This document shows, in pieces, positions 16,431 to 24,132 of a stretch of 60,787 nt of DNA (positions are counted from its first letter, which is position 1; each line of letters starts with the position of its first letter). The DNA lies in assembly GCA_964611145.1 (NCBI GenBank), contig CAZSYM010000013.1, positions 1 to 60,787 on the forward strand, written 5' to 3'. The DNA comes from WFQV01 sp964611145 (GTDB taxonomy: Bacteria; Bacteroidota; Ignavibacteria; Ignavibacteriales; Melioribacteraceae). The notes below the pieces were generated by a model. It saw nothing but the letters and a program-made list of their open reading frames with translations, was not told where the DNA came from and did no database searches. The position numbers and the translations under genes are program-made.

Positions 16431-17358
16431 TTCCCTCCTCCGCGCTTGCTTCTTCCCTTTCCAAACGAGTTTTTCTCACTATCTCGTACGCTTGTTTCAT
16501 CATCGCTTCGTTAACGCTCGGCATAGGTTCGAATTTTGCAAACTTCACCAAATCCGCATTTTCAAAAAATTCTCTTACCACATCCAGAATACTTTCGGCT
16601 TCTCTAATGGTTTTTAATTTCTCAATTATTTCGTTCGAAGTCGATTCCATTGCAAGAATATGGAAACGTTCCTCGAAATATTTTCTAATAATTTCGGTCA
16701 ATTCCGTATGGTACTGTTTAATTTTACCCTGTTGCCAGAGCTTTTTTTCTTCCAATTCATAAAGACGTTGCAAAGCCAATTTATCCGGAGGAACAACGAT
16801 TTTCTTAACAATTCTCGTTTCCTCCTCTCCATGTTTTTTCTTTTTCCAAAACCAATATGCCGCGCCCCCCAATAAAATTATGCCCAGAAGAATAAGCAGA
16901 ATCCACCACCAGGGAAAAGGAATTTTAACGGGAGGTTTCACATCCTGAATTTTCCCGCGAGGGTCAACTTGAATTGTTTGAATTTCTATTTTAAAAGGGC
17001 GAGTTTTAATAATCGACTTTACAGTATCCGCTCCCACACTATATTTAATAGGAATCGCGGGAATAGTTACCGAACCGGAATCATATTTGGAAAAAACCAA
17101 TGTATGAATTTCCAAAATTTTACCGTCGCTTTCCTCCTTAACCGTCGGCTTTTGGGAAATAAACTCCAGGCTTTTAATCGAATCCACAACGGAAGGGAAA
17201 AATACTTTTATTCCCTTATCATATTTCAACTCCACTTTTAGAGTAATATAATCTCCCACAAGGTAAGAGCTCGAATCGGTAAGAGCTTCCGCTTCTATTG
17301 TTTGAGCGAAGACAAAACGGGGCAAAAGCAATAGTGTTAAAAGTAAAAGCCTTACCAT
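16420..17358 (-). CDS. BatD-like single-pass membrane protein of the bat locus
   Basis: A 312-residue protein between the DUF58 gene and batA, as in many Bacteroidota bat loci. Signal peptide (ends about residue 18, VFAQ), a beta-rich periplasmic domain similar in style to one BatD repeat (about 20-130), a proline/tryptophan-rich membrane helix (about 150-170, FPWWWILLILLGIILLG), then a cytoplasmic helical domain (about 190-312) recalling DUF4381-type tails. Its role is unknown. It probably links the DUF58/MoxR side to the vWA complex. It overlaps both neighbours (7 and 11 nt), so translation is likely coupled. Confidence 0.8.
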   Translation of the reverse strand: MVRLLLLTLLLLPRFVFAQTIEAEALTDSSSYLVGDYITLKVELKYDKGIKVFFPSVVDSIKSLEFISQKPTVKEESDGKILEIHTLVFSKYDSGSVTIPAIPIKYSVGADTVKSIIKTRPFKIEIQTIQVDPRGKIQDVKPPVKIPFPWWWILLILLGIILLGGAAYWFWKKKKHGEEETRIVKKIVVPPDKLALQRLYELEEKKLWQQGKIKQYHTELTEIIRKYFEERFHILAMESTSNEIIEKLKTIREAESILDVVREFFENADLVKFAKFEPMPSVNEAMMKQAYEIVRKTRLEREEASAEEGNDV

Positions 17359-18227
17359 CTTTTTTCTCTCAATCTAAAAAATTCCACTAACGGTTTTATA
17401 TAAGAGTCGCTCGTATTAATTTCTATTTTATCCAAGCCTCCAGAAATAAAAAGAGAATTCCGTTTGTTTTCTCTTTCCTTGATTTCCTTTTCATAATATT
17501 GAACGATATCTTTGTCATTCGTATCAAGCCAACGGATTTCGCCCGTCTCCAAGTCCTTGAACTTCACCAATCCGAAACCTTCCAGAGCATTTTCCCGCGG
17601 GTCTTTCAAAACAATGGCAATAAAGTCATGTTTACGTCCCACGACTTTCAAAATTTTTTCATACCCTTCATCCCAAAAATCCGAAATCAAAAAAGCGATA
17701 CTCCTTTTTTTTATAGCAAGATTAAAATACTCCAGCGCTCCATTTATATCGGTTTTGTTCCCTTCCGGTGTAAAAGAAAGGATTTCCCTAATCAGTCGCA
17801 ACACATGACTTTTCCCTTTTTTAGGCGGGACAAATTTTTCTATTCTATCCGTAAAAAGAATAAGCCCGACTTTATCATTATTTTTCATGGCGGAAAAAGC
17901 AAGTATGGCACTTATCTCGGCGGCGATTTGTTGTTTTGTTTTTTCAACCGTACCGAACATTTGCGAGCCGCTCATATCCACCAACAGCATCAGCGTAAGC
18001 TCGCGCTCCTCTTCGAAAACCTTCACATAGGGATGTCCGAAACGCGCCGTTACGTTCCAGTCAATCGTGCGGATATCGTCCCCGATTTGATATTCCCTCA
18101 CCTCGGCGAATTCCATTCCGCGCCCTTTGAAAACCGAATGGTACTCGCCCGAAAATACCTCGTTAACGAATCCCCGCGTCTTAAGTTCTATCTCACGAAC
18201 TTGTTTTAATAATTCTTTCGTAGTCAT
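17352..18227 (-). CDS. DUF58 (vWA-like) protein of the MoxR/Bat system
   Basis: A cytoplasmic DUF58 protein of about 291 residues. The family block RTIDWNVTARFGHPYVKVF leads into a vWA-like core with DMSGS, followed by FLISDFWDEGYE. DUF58 proteins nearly always follow a MoxR ATPase gene, as here (21-nt gap from the moxR stop to the TTG at 18236), and are probable MoxR clients or adaptors. The frame starts at that TTG; the ATG three codons later at 18227 is used here. Confidence 0.9.
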   Translation of the reverse strand: MTTKELLKQVREIELKTRGFVNEVFSGEYHSVFKGRGMEFAEVREYQIGDDIRTIDWNVTARFGHPYVKVFEEERELTLMLLVDMSGSQMFGTVEKTKQQIAAEISAILAFSAMKNNDKVGLILFTDRIEKFVPPKKGKSHVLRLIREILSFTPEGNKTDINGALEYFNLAIKKRSIAFLISDFWDEGYEKILKVVGRKHDFIAIVLKDPRENALEGFGLVKFKDLETGEIRWLDTNDKDIVQYYEKEIKERENKRNSLFISGGLDKIEINTSDSYIKPLVEFFRLREKRW

Positions 18228-18257
18228 TTTTTTCAATCGGTAAATTTCGGCTTAGGA

Positions 18258-19241
18258 TTACGGCACTTCAACCGTGTTAAGGATTTCCCGAATTATATCT
18301 TCACTGGTAATCTCTTCCGCTTCCGCCTCGTAAGTAACGGCGATTCTATGGCGCAACACATCCATTGCAATAGCACGAACATCTTCGGGAATGACATAAC
18401 CTCTTCTCCGAATAAATGCCATTGCACGAGCTCCAAGCGCCAGATTTATGGTTGCACGGGGCGAGGCGCCGTAACTAATCAAGTCAATCAGTTTTTCAAG
18501 CCCGTAATCCTTCGGATTCCTGGTAGCAAAAACGATATCCAAAATATAGCGTTCTATTTTTTCATCCATGTAAATGCTATGTATTACATTGCGCGCCTTC
18601 AGAATTGCCTCGGGTTTTATTACGGGTTTGATTGCTGGCTCCGCACCGGATACGTTCTGGCGCATTATTAACAATTCCTCCTCCCTCTCCGGATAAGTAA
18701 TTTTAACCTTTAACATAAATCTATCCACCTGCGCTTCCGGTAAAGGATATGTTCCTTCCTGCTCGATAGGGTTCTGAGTCGCCAAGACAAGGAAAGGCTC
18801 TTCCAATTTGAATGTTTCTTCGCCTATGGTAACCTGTCTCTCTTGCATGGCTTCTAACAAAGCGCTTTGAACTTTAGCAGGAGCGCGGTTAATTTCATCG
18901 GCAAGAATAAAATTGGCAAAGATAGGACCTTTCTTAATGGTAAAGTTACCGTCTTTTTGATTGTAAATCATCGTTCCTATCAAATCCGCAGGAAGCAAGT
19001 CGGGAGTAAATTGAATGCGTTGAAATTTAGCATCCATAGCAGCTGCCAATGTCTTGATTGCAAGAGTTTTAGCAAGTCCCGGCACGCCTTCCAAAAGCAC
19101 ATGCCCGTTGCCCAGGAGTCCGATTACAAGGCGTTCAACCATTTCCTTTTGACCGACAATAACCTTTCCGATTTCCCCGAAAAGGTCGTCCACAAAACGG
19201 CTCTCTTCCTTAATCCTTTCGTTTAATTCGGTTATTTCCAA
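18258..19241 (-). CDS. moxR: MoxR-family AAA ATPase
   Basis: A 327-residue AAA+ chaperone-like ATPase. Walker A GVPGLAKT (about residues 54-61), Walker B LADEINRAP (about 113-121), sensor region ATQNPIEQEGTYPLPEAQ, and an arginine-finger segment EAQVDRFML. It heads the locus moxR-DUF58-BatD-like-batA-batB-batC-batD-batE (19241 down to 11014), where MoxR is expected to remodel the vWA proteins. The start is a TTG at 19241 behind AGAGGAAGAG. A promoter and a striking inverted repeat lie 55-120 nt upstream. Confidence 0.95.
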   Translation of the reverse strand: MEITELNERIKEESRFVDDLFGEIGKVIVGQKEMVERLVIGLLGNGHVLLEGVPGLAKTLAIKTLAAAMDAKFQRIQFTPDLLPADLIGTMIYNQKDGNFTIKKGPIFANFILADEINRAPAKVQSALLEAMQERQVTIGEETFKLEEPFLVLATQNPIEQEGTYPLPEAQVDRFMLKVKITYPEREEELLIMRQNVSGAEPAIKPVIKPEAILKARNVIHSIYMDEKIERYILDIVFATRNPKDYGLEKLIDLISYGASPRATINLALGARAMAFIRRRGYVIPEDVRAIAMDVLRHRIAVTYEAEAEEITSEDIIREILNTVEVP

Positions 19242-19295
19242 TTTCTCTTCCTCTTAATGTTTGCGAATTAAGTTTTTTCTACAATACTTATTAAC

Positions 19296-19330
19296 TTTTT
19301 GTTTCTCCAAACTTCGGTTAGAAACAAAAA
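19296..19330. repeat. Perfect 11-bp inverted repeat at the predicted moxR transcription start
   Basis: TTTTTGTTTCT (19296-19306) and AGAAACAAAAA (19320-19330) are exact inverse complements around 13 nt, which themselves can close as AAC-TTCG-GTT. It begins 3 nt after the predicted -7 box of the moxR promoter, so it is either an operator or a hairpin at the very 5' end of the mRNA. Confidence 0.75.
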
Positions 19331-19332
19331 TG

Positions 19333-19362
19333 CAAAATTATTAAACAAGACGACAAAACAAA
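19333..19362 (-). promoter_or_regulatory. Bacteroidota-type promoter of the moxR-bat operon
   Basis: Minus strand reads TTTG, 18 nt, TAATTTTG; the -7 box is a perfect TAnnTTTG and the spacer is one short of the usual 19. The leader to the TTG at 19241 is about 85 nt. Confidence 0.6.
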
Positions 19363-19403
19363 AACGGAAATTTTTTCACGCCTCTTTGAACTACGAAGGT
19401 TTA

Positions 19404-19432
19404 AAACAAAAAAGGCTCTTGAAAGAGCCTTA
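19404..19432 (-). terminator. Intrinsic terminator of rpmE
   Basis: An 8-bp stem of AAGGCTCT with AGAGCCTT (19412-19419 and 19424-19431) and a TGAA loop. On the minus strand it is followed by a T-rich run (AAAACAAAAAA on the plus strand). Confidence 0.88.
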
Positions 19433-19436
19433 AAAC

Positions 19437-19640
19437 TTACGATTTAATACCGTAGCGCTTGTTGAATCTATCAACCCGCCCCGTGGAATCCACAATTTTT
19501 TGCTTACCGGTAAAGAAAGGATGGCACTCGGAGCATATTTCCAATTTAATTTGCGGAACCGTGGAACGAGTGATGAAATGATTACCGCAAACGCACGTAA
19601 CCTCGCATCTTTGATATGTGGGATGAATTCCTTTTTTCAT
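19437..19640 (-). CDS. rpmE: 50S ribosomal protein L31, zinc-binding type
   Basis: A 67-residue large-subunit ribosomal protein. The start MKKGIHPTY, the segment TCVCGNHF, a second Cys pair CSECHPF and the end GRVDRFNKRYG are diagnostic. All four cysteines (positions around 15, 17, 36 and 39) are kept, so this is the C+ zinc-containing form, which zinc-starved cells usually replace with a C- paralogue. The gene is monocistronic with a strong terminator. The ribosome site GAAGGAAAG lies before the ATG. A 12-bp inverted repeat lies 44 nt upstream of the start. Confidence 0.97.
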   Translation of the reverse strand: MKKGIHPTYQRCEVTCVCGNHFITRSTVPQIKLEICSECHPFFTGKQKIVDSTGRVDRFNKRYGIKS

Positions 19641-19669
19641 TTTTTACTTTCCTTCAAAATTTAAGACTC

Positions 19670-19701
19670 GAAATTTAATTACTTTTTTCAAAAATGGCAA
19701 T
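19670..19701 (-). promoter_or_regulatory. Possible rpmE promoter
   Basis: Minus strand reads ATTG, 20 nt, TAAATTTC (seven of eight positions of TAnnTTTG fit, but spacing and -33 are imperfect). It overlaps the inverted repeat at 19684-19711. Confidence 0.3.
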
Positions 19702-19711
19702 TTTTGAAAAA
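19684..19711. repeat. Perfect 12-bp inverted repeat between rpmE and the octaheme cytochrome gene
   Basis: TTTTTCAAAAAT (19684-19695) and ATTTTTGAAAAA (19700-19711) are exact inverse complements around GGCA. It lies over the upstream part of the possible rpmE promoter and about 42 bp upstream of the -33 box of the divergent cytochrome gene. No gene ends here, so it is not a terminator. It is a candidate operator or activator site. Confidence 0.75.
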
Positions 19712-19752
19712 CAAATTTAAAATCGCCTTTCTCACCTGTCTTTTTAGAACAC

Positions 19753-19783
19753 TTTGATTTATTTTTTTATATTCATATATTGC
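19753..19783 (+). promoter_or_regulatory. Possible Bacteroidota-type promoter of the octaheme cytochrome operon
   Basis: TTTG at 19753-19756, 19 nt, then TATATTGC at 19776-19783; two mismatches in the last half of the -7 box. The leader would be about 85 nt. Confidence 0.4.
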
Positions 19784-19872
19784 GAATAAAAAATAATTAT
19801 GCTCCAAATATTCCGTTAAAAACTCGGCTAATACAAAAAAATATAATCTTTTATTAACCAACCGGAGGAGCA

Positions 19873-21213
19873 ATGAAACTAAACAAACTGTTTTCCCTTC
19901 TTATTCTACTCGTCTTTGTTGCCGGGCAGGTTTCCGCCAAAGATACCGACCCGAGAGTTGCGGGTAAATGTATGACATGCCACAAGGAAAAAACTCCTGG
20001 TATTTACAAACAGTGGGCAATGTCCAAGCACGCCGAAAACAACGTAACATGTTTATCCTGTCATGCAGCGGAAAAAGGAGACAAGGATGCTTTCATGCAC
20101 GAGGGTGCTTTGATTGCCACACTTGTAACTCCGAAAGACTGCGGAGTTTGCCACCCCAGAGAAGCCGAAGAAGTAAACAATTCCTACCACGCCACTGCAG
20201 GCTTAATTTTGGAATCCAAGGACGCTTATCTGGCACACGTCGGAGGCGGAGAACCCGCGGCTAAGACAGGATGCGAAAGTTGTCATGGGACAAAAGTTAA
20301 AATCGACCCGAACTCACCGAATAAGCTGGCCGCCGGTTCGTGGCCAAACAGTGGTATAGGACGAATTAATCCGGACGGCTCGAAAGGTTCATGTACCGCT
20401 TGTCATACTCGCCATACCTTCCGCAAATCCCAAGCTCGTCAACCGGAAGCATGTGGTAAATGCCATTTGGGTCCCGATCATCCTCAGGAAGAAATTTACG
20501 CCGAAAGCAAACACGGCAATGTTTACTTCACAAACAAAGAAATGATGAATTTGAAATCCGACAGATGGATTGTGGGAGAAGATTACGCCGAAGCTCCTAC
20601 CTGCGCAACATGCCACATGTCAGCGACAAAAAACCAACCGGTTACCCACGACGTCGGCATGAGAATCAAATGGACTTTACGTCCCCCTATTTCCAAAACA
20701 AAACCAAATTGGAAACAGAAACGTAAAAACATGAAAGACGTTTGTTCGACCTGCCACACTCCGGAATTTGTTAACGGACATTTTTATCAATTCGATGCTC
20801 TGGTAAGATTGTATGATGAGAAATTTGCCAAACCTGCTACCGCCATTATGAAAATGATTAACAAAAAAGGCTTGAAAGAACACAAAGCCAATTTTGCAAA
20901 CGACATAGATTGGATTTATTGGGAACTTTGGCATCACGAAGGAAGAAGAGCACGCCACGGTGCCGCTATGATGGGACCCGATTATGCATGGTGGCACGGA
21001 ATCTACGACGTAGTTCACAATTTCTACTTCGAATTTATTCCTGCCGCACGTAGTTTTCACGACAAAGACGTCGATGCTTACATAGACAACCTGTTCAAAA
21101 ACGACCCGATGCATAAATGGGTTTATAAAACCACGGCCGGTTTGAAGAAAGAAATACGTAGCGGCGAAATGCAGAAAATATACGCCAAACTCTACAAACA
21201 AACGGAAAAATAA
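19873..21213 (+). CDS. Octaheme cytochrome c, hydroxylamine oxidoreductase (Hao)-like
   Basis: A 446-residue secreted multihaem cytochrome. Signal peptide (cleavage near VSA-KD, residue 22). Eight CXXCH sites with first Cys at 33, 60, 90, 134, 174, 194, 244 and 291 are followed by a haem-free, Trp/Tyr/His-rich helical C-terminus (about 340-446). Eight sites in the first two-thirds with this tail match the Hao family, including the ammonifying Hao-type enzymes paired with a NapC/NrfH-like subunit. No CXXCK site is present, arguing against octahaem nitrite reductase of the ONR type. The probable activity is reduction of hydroxylamine or nitrite in the periplasm; oxidation cannot be excluded. 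Strong ribosome site GGAGGAG. The partner gene follows after 1 nt. Confidence 0.85.
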   Translation: MKLNKLFSLLILLVFVAGQVSAKDTDPRVAGKCMTCHKEKTPGIYKQWAMSKHAENNVTCLSCHAAEKGDKDAFMHEGALIATLVTPKDCGVCHPREAEEVNNSYHATAGLILESKDAYLAHVGGGEPAAKTGCESCHGTKVKIDPNSPNKLAAGSWPNSGIGRINPDGSKGSCTACHTRHTFRKSQARQPEACGKCHLGPDHPQEEIYAESKHGNVYFTNKEMMNLKSDRWIVGEDYAEAPTCATCHMSATKNQPVTHDVGMRIKWTLRPPISKTKPNWKQKRKNMKDVCSTCHTPEFVNGHFYQFDALVRLYDEKFAKPATAIMKMINKKGLKEHKANFANDIDWIYWELWHHEGRRARHGAAMMGPDYAWWHGIYDVVHNFYFEFIPAARSFHDKDVDAYIDNLFKNDPMHKWVYKTTAGLKKEIRSGEMQKIYAKLYKQTEK

Positions 21214-21214
21214 A

Positions 21215-22708
21215 ATGTATAAATACATTAATGTTTTAACCGGGATTGCCGTTAACAAAGCGGGACGTTGGGGTATTTCGCTGGCTGTTGTCTCTTTCTT
21301 CCTTTTTATCCTATTCGAAATTCTTCAAATAGTCGGAGTTCTTGACAGTTACCTAATTGGGCTTTACTACTATTTGGCTTTGCCCACACTTTTCGTTGTC
21401 GGTATTGCTCTGGCTATTTACGGTTGGTTCAGTTATAAAAAGGAAACGGGGAAAAGTGCCGAAGAAATCCTTTCCGAGCGTTTCGATAGGAACGCTCTTA
21501 AAGGAGGCGTTACCGGTTCGGAAATTTTCCACGTTATTCTTGTTCTTAGCACCGTCAGTATTTTATTCCTTGGTGCATCCACAATCAGAATGCTCCATTA
21601 TATGGACGAACCTGCTTTCTGTGGAACCGCATGTCACTCCGTAATGGACCCCGAGTGGACAGCCTATCAGGAATCCCCACACTCTCGCGTTGCATGTGTA
21701 CAATGCCATGTAGGAGAAGGACTCGGTGCCTTGATAGATTCCAAAATAAACGGGACATGGCAAATGATTTCCGTTACGTTCGACTTGCTTCAACGCCCCA
21801 TTCCTACACCGGTACACCAATTGCGTCCCGCGAGAGAAACATGCGAAAAATGCCACTGGCCGGATAAATTTTACGGTGCCCGAACAAAAACCTTTGTTCA
21901 CTACGGTTTTGACGAAAACTCCACGCCAAAATACACGAATCTTTTGCTAAAGGTTGATGCGGGTGCAAAAGCCGCCTCCAGTGGCATTCATTGGCATGTA
22001 GCCAAAGACAACGAGGTACGCTATGCCTCCGTTGACGATAAAAGGGAAGAAATAATTTGGGTAGAAGCCAAGCAAAAAGACGGTTCTTATAAAAGATACC
22101 AAAATAAAACCCTTCTCGATTTTGCAAACAAAGATAACGGCAGCGTACGAGTAATGGATTGTGTGGATTGCCATAACAGAGTAACCCACGTTTACGAAGA
22201 TCCTTCCGATGCCGTTGATAAAAGGATACGACAAGGGTTGTTGGACAGAAGGCTACCCTATATCAAACGCATTTCTCTGGACGCATTGACTTCCCTTTTC
22301 ACAACGCATGAAAAGGCAAATAAATTCATTGCCACAAAATTGAGGAACTTCTACGCCAAAAACTATCCTCTCGTTGCCGCATCGGAATCAAATTTAATTG
22401 ACAAGGCAATCAAAACTCTCCAAAAAACTTATCGACGCAATGTTCATTACGAAATGAATATCAATTGGAACAGCTACCCAAATCACTTGGGGCACAGAGG
22501 AAACAAAGAAGGTTGCTTCCGATGTCACAATCCCGACATGGTAGATTCCGAAGGCAACTCTATACCGCATGATTGTACAATGTGCCACTCCATTTCCTCG
22601 TACGACTCCGATTCGCCTTTCGAATTTCTAAAACCGGTTAAGAAAGGAGAACCGGAAGAGGCAATGCACAAATATTTGCAGAACGAATATTTAAATTCCA
22701 TTCATTGA
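21215..22708 (+). CDS. Membrane-bound hexaheme cytochrome c, NapC/NrfH-like quinol dehydrogenase
   Basis: A 497-residue membrane cytochrome that probably takes electrons from menaquinol and passes them to the octaheme protein. Hydrophobic helices lie at about 18-40, 52-72 and 105-123, then a periplasmic haem domain. The first haem site is CGTACH (136-141), a CX3CH spacing, followed by SVM, in the position of the NapC/NrfH CXXCHxM quinol-side haem. Canonical CXXCH sites follow at 161, 210, 316, 434 and 454, giving six. The pattern ESPHSRVACVQCHVG is typical of the NapC/NirT family. It is much longer than NrfH (four haems, about 170 aa) because of a C-terminal extension with two extra haems. 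Confidence 0.87.
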   Translation: MYKYINVLTGIAVNKAGRWGISLAVVSFFLFILFEILQIVGVLDSYLIGLYYYLALPTLFVVGIALAIYGWFSYKKETGKSAEEILSERFDRNALKGGVTGSEIFHVILVLSTVSILFLGASTIRMLHYMDEPAFCGTACHSVMDPEWTAYQESPHSRVACVQCHVGEGLGALIDSKINGTWQMISVTFDLLQRPIPTPVHQLRPARETCEKCHWPDKFYGARTKTFVHYGFDENSTPKYTNLLLKVDAGAKAASSGIHWHVAKDNEVRYASVDDKREEIIWVEAKQKDGSYKRYQNKTLLDFANKDNGSVRVMDCVDCHNRVTHVYEDPSDAVDKRIRQGLLDRRLPYIKRISLDALTSLFTTHEKANKFIATKLRNFYAKNYPLVAASESNLIDKAIKTLQKTYRRNVHYEMNINWNSYPNHLGHRGNKEGCFRCHNPDMVDSEGNSIPHDCTMCHSISSYDSDSPFEFLKPVKKGEPEEAMHKYLQNEYLNSIH

Positions 22709-22711
22709 AAT

Positions 22712-22764
22712 AAAAAACCGGAAGGAATCGGAACTTAACGCTCTTAATTCCTTCCGGCTTTTTT
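22712..22764. terminator. Bidirectional terminator between cytochrome operon and TPM gene
   Basis: CCGGAAGGAAT (22718-22728) pairs exactly with ATTCCTTCCGG (22747-22757), with an A run on the left and a T run on the right. The 18-nt loop is long, but both flanks fit. Confidence 0.85.
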
Positions 22765-22782
22765 ATATCCGAAAATTCGAGA

Positions 22783-23514
22783 TTACCAGCCTCCGCTGGC
22801 GCCGCCACCGCCGAAGCTACCGCCACCACCGGAAAATCCCCCGAAACCACCGTCGCCAAAGCCACCGAATCCGCCGGAACGTCTTCCCCCTCCGAAGCCG
22901 CCAAGACCTCCCAGCAGAATCAAAGCTCCAGGTCCACCTCGGAAACCAGAAAAGATGAGGAACAAAATGAAAAGGAACAAATAATAGAAAAAGCCGCCGG
23001 AACCTTTTTCCTTCGGATTTTTCTTTTCCTTATTAACATATTCTCCCTTTACCGCCGAGATTATAGCGTTCAAACCGGCGACTACTCCTTGATAATACAT
23101 TCCTTTTCTAAAATACGGCGCCACTTCGTTTCGGATTATCGAGCTTGCAAGAGCATCGGGCAACGCCCCTTCCAAACCGTAACCAACCTCTATACGCATC
23201 TTTTTATCATTTTTTACAACAAGGAAAAGCACTCCGTTATCCCTTCCCTTCGTTCCTATTTTATTCTTCTCCACAACTTCGTAAGAATACATTTCCAAGG
23301 GATAACCTTCCAAAGAGGGAATCATTAAAAAAACAATCTGCGTCGAAGTCTTTTCATAAAAATTCCTAAGTCCCCGATTTAACGCCTCGAGTTGGCTTTG
23401 CGTAAGAGTACCGCTCAAATCCGTAGCATAAGCATTTAATTTAGGTACCTTCGGCTGAGCCGATAAGGCGAACCAAAACAGGAAAAAGAAAAATATGGAA
23501 AAATACCTTTTCAC
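22783..23514 (-). CDS. TPM-domain (DUF477/YgcG-like) membrane protein with Gly-rich tail
   Basis: A 243-residue envelope protein. Signal peptide (ends SAQ, about residue 19), TPM domain (about 25-150, with NDKKMRIEVGYGLEGALPD), one membrane helix (about 172-190), then a glycine/phenylalanine-rich tail ending SGGGGSFGGGGASGGW. TPM proteins of this type often sit beside lemA, as here. Their role is unclear (phosphatase in a plant homologue; photosystem repair; membrane stress). The start is a GTG 8 nt after the lemA stop. It is the last gene of the long minus-strand run. Confidence 0.9.
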   Translation of the reverse strand: MKRYFSIFFFFLFWFALSAQPKVPKLNAYATDLSGTLTQSQLEALNRGLRNFYEKTSTQIVFLMIPSLEGYPLEMYSYEVVEKNKIGTKGRDNGVLFLVVKNDKKMRIEVGYGLEGALPDALASSIIRNEVAPYFRKGMYYQGVVAGLNAIISAVKGEYVNKEKKNPKEKGSGGFFYYLFLFILFLIFSGFRGGPGALILLGGLGGFGGGRRSGGFGGFGDGGFGGFSGGGGSFGGGGASGGW

Positions 23515-23522
23515 CTAAGCGC

Positions 23523-24116
23523 CTAAAATTTAACTTTCGGAACTGTCTTAGCACCTTCCGCCGCTTTGAAATAAGCCTTCGGACGGAAACCGGACATGTT
23601 CGCAATAATATTCCCGGGGAATTTACGTATTGCGGTATTGTAAGCCTGAACGGCACGATTAAATTTCATTCTTTCAACGGCAATCCTATTTTCCGTTCCT
23701 TCCAATTGAGCTTGTAAGGTTTTAAAATTTTCATTCGCTTTTAACTGCGGATAATTTTCAACCGTTACAAGCAAGCGGGAGAGTGCACTTCCCAAATTAT
23801 CCTGCGCCCGCTGGAATTTAGCAAAGGCTTGAGGATCGCTAAGCATTTCGGGTGTTAATTTTATCTGACTTACCTTTGCCCGCGCTTCCGTAACAGCGGT
23901 ATAGGTTTCCTTCTCGAATTTGGCTACACCCTTAACCGTTTCCACTAAATTCGGCACCAAATCCGCACGGCGTTGATATTGATTTTCCACTTGACTCCAT
24001 GCCTGATTCACACGCTCTTCGAGAGAGACCAAATTATTGTAAGTGCTTGTATACCAATTGATAATCAGAAAAATAAAAAACACAACGACAATTAAAATCC
24101 ACATCCATTTTTTCAT
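23523..24116 (-). CDS. lemA: LemA-family protein
   Basis: A 197-residue protein with one N-terminal membrane helix (about 5-22) and a long helical-bundle domain: YNNLVSLEERVNQAWSQVE, QRRADLVPNLVETVKG and a C-terminal FPGNIIANMSGF, all LemA hallmarks. Strong ribosome site AAGGAGAAG. LemA and TPM genes are adjacent in many bacteria, suggesting a shared membrane function that is still undefined. Confidence 0.93.
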   Translation of the reverse strand: MKKWMWILIVVVFFIFLIINWYTSTYNNLVSLEERVNQAWSQVENQYQRRADLVPNLVETVKGVAKFEKETYTAVTEARAKVSQIKLTPEMLSDPQAFAKFQRAQDNLGSALSRLLVTVENYPQLKANENFKTLQAQLEGTENRIAVERMKFNRAVQAYNTAIRKFPGNIIANMSGFRPKAYFKAAEGAKTVPKVKF

Positions 24117-24132
24117 TTGTTCTTCTCCTTTT

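Noticed and set aside
19688..19873. 61-codon minus-strand frame upstream of rpmE
   Set aside because: AT-rich, no start signal, and it covers the promoter region and the leader of the octaheme gene.
22638..22904. Frame opposite the glycine-rich tail of the TPM gene
   Set aside because: An Ala/Val-rich shadow caused by the Gly-rich repeat on the other frame.
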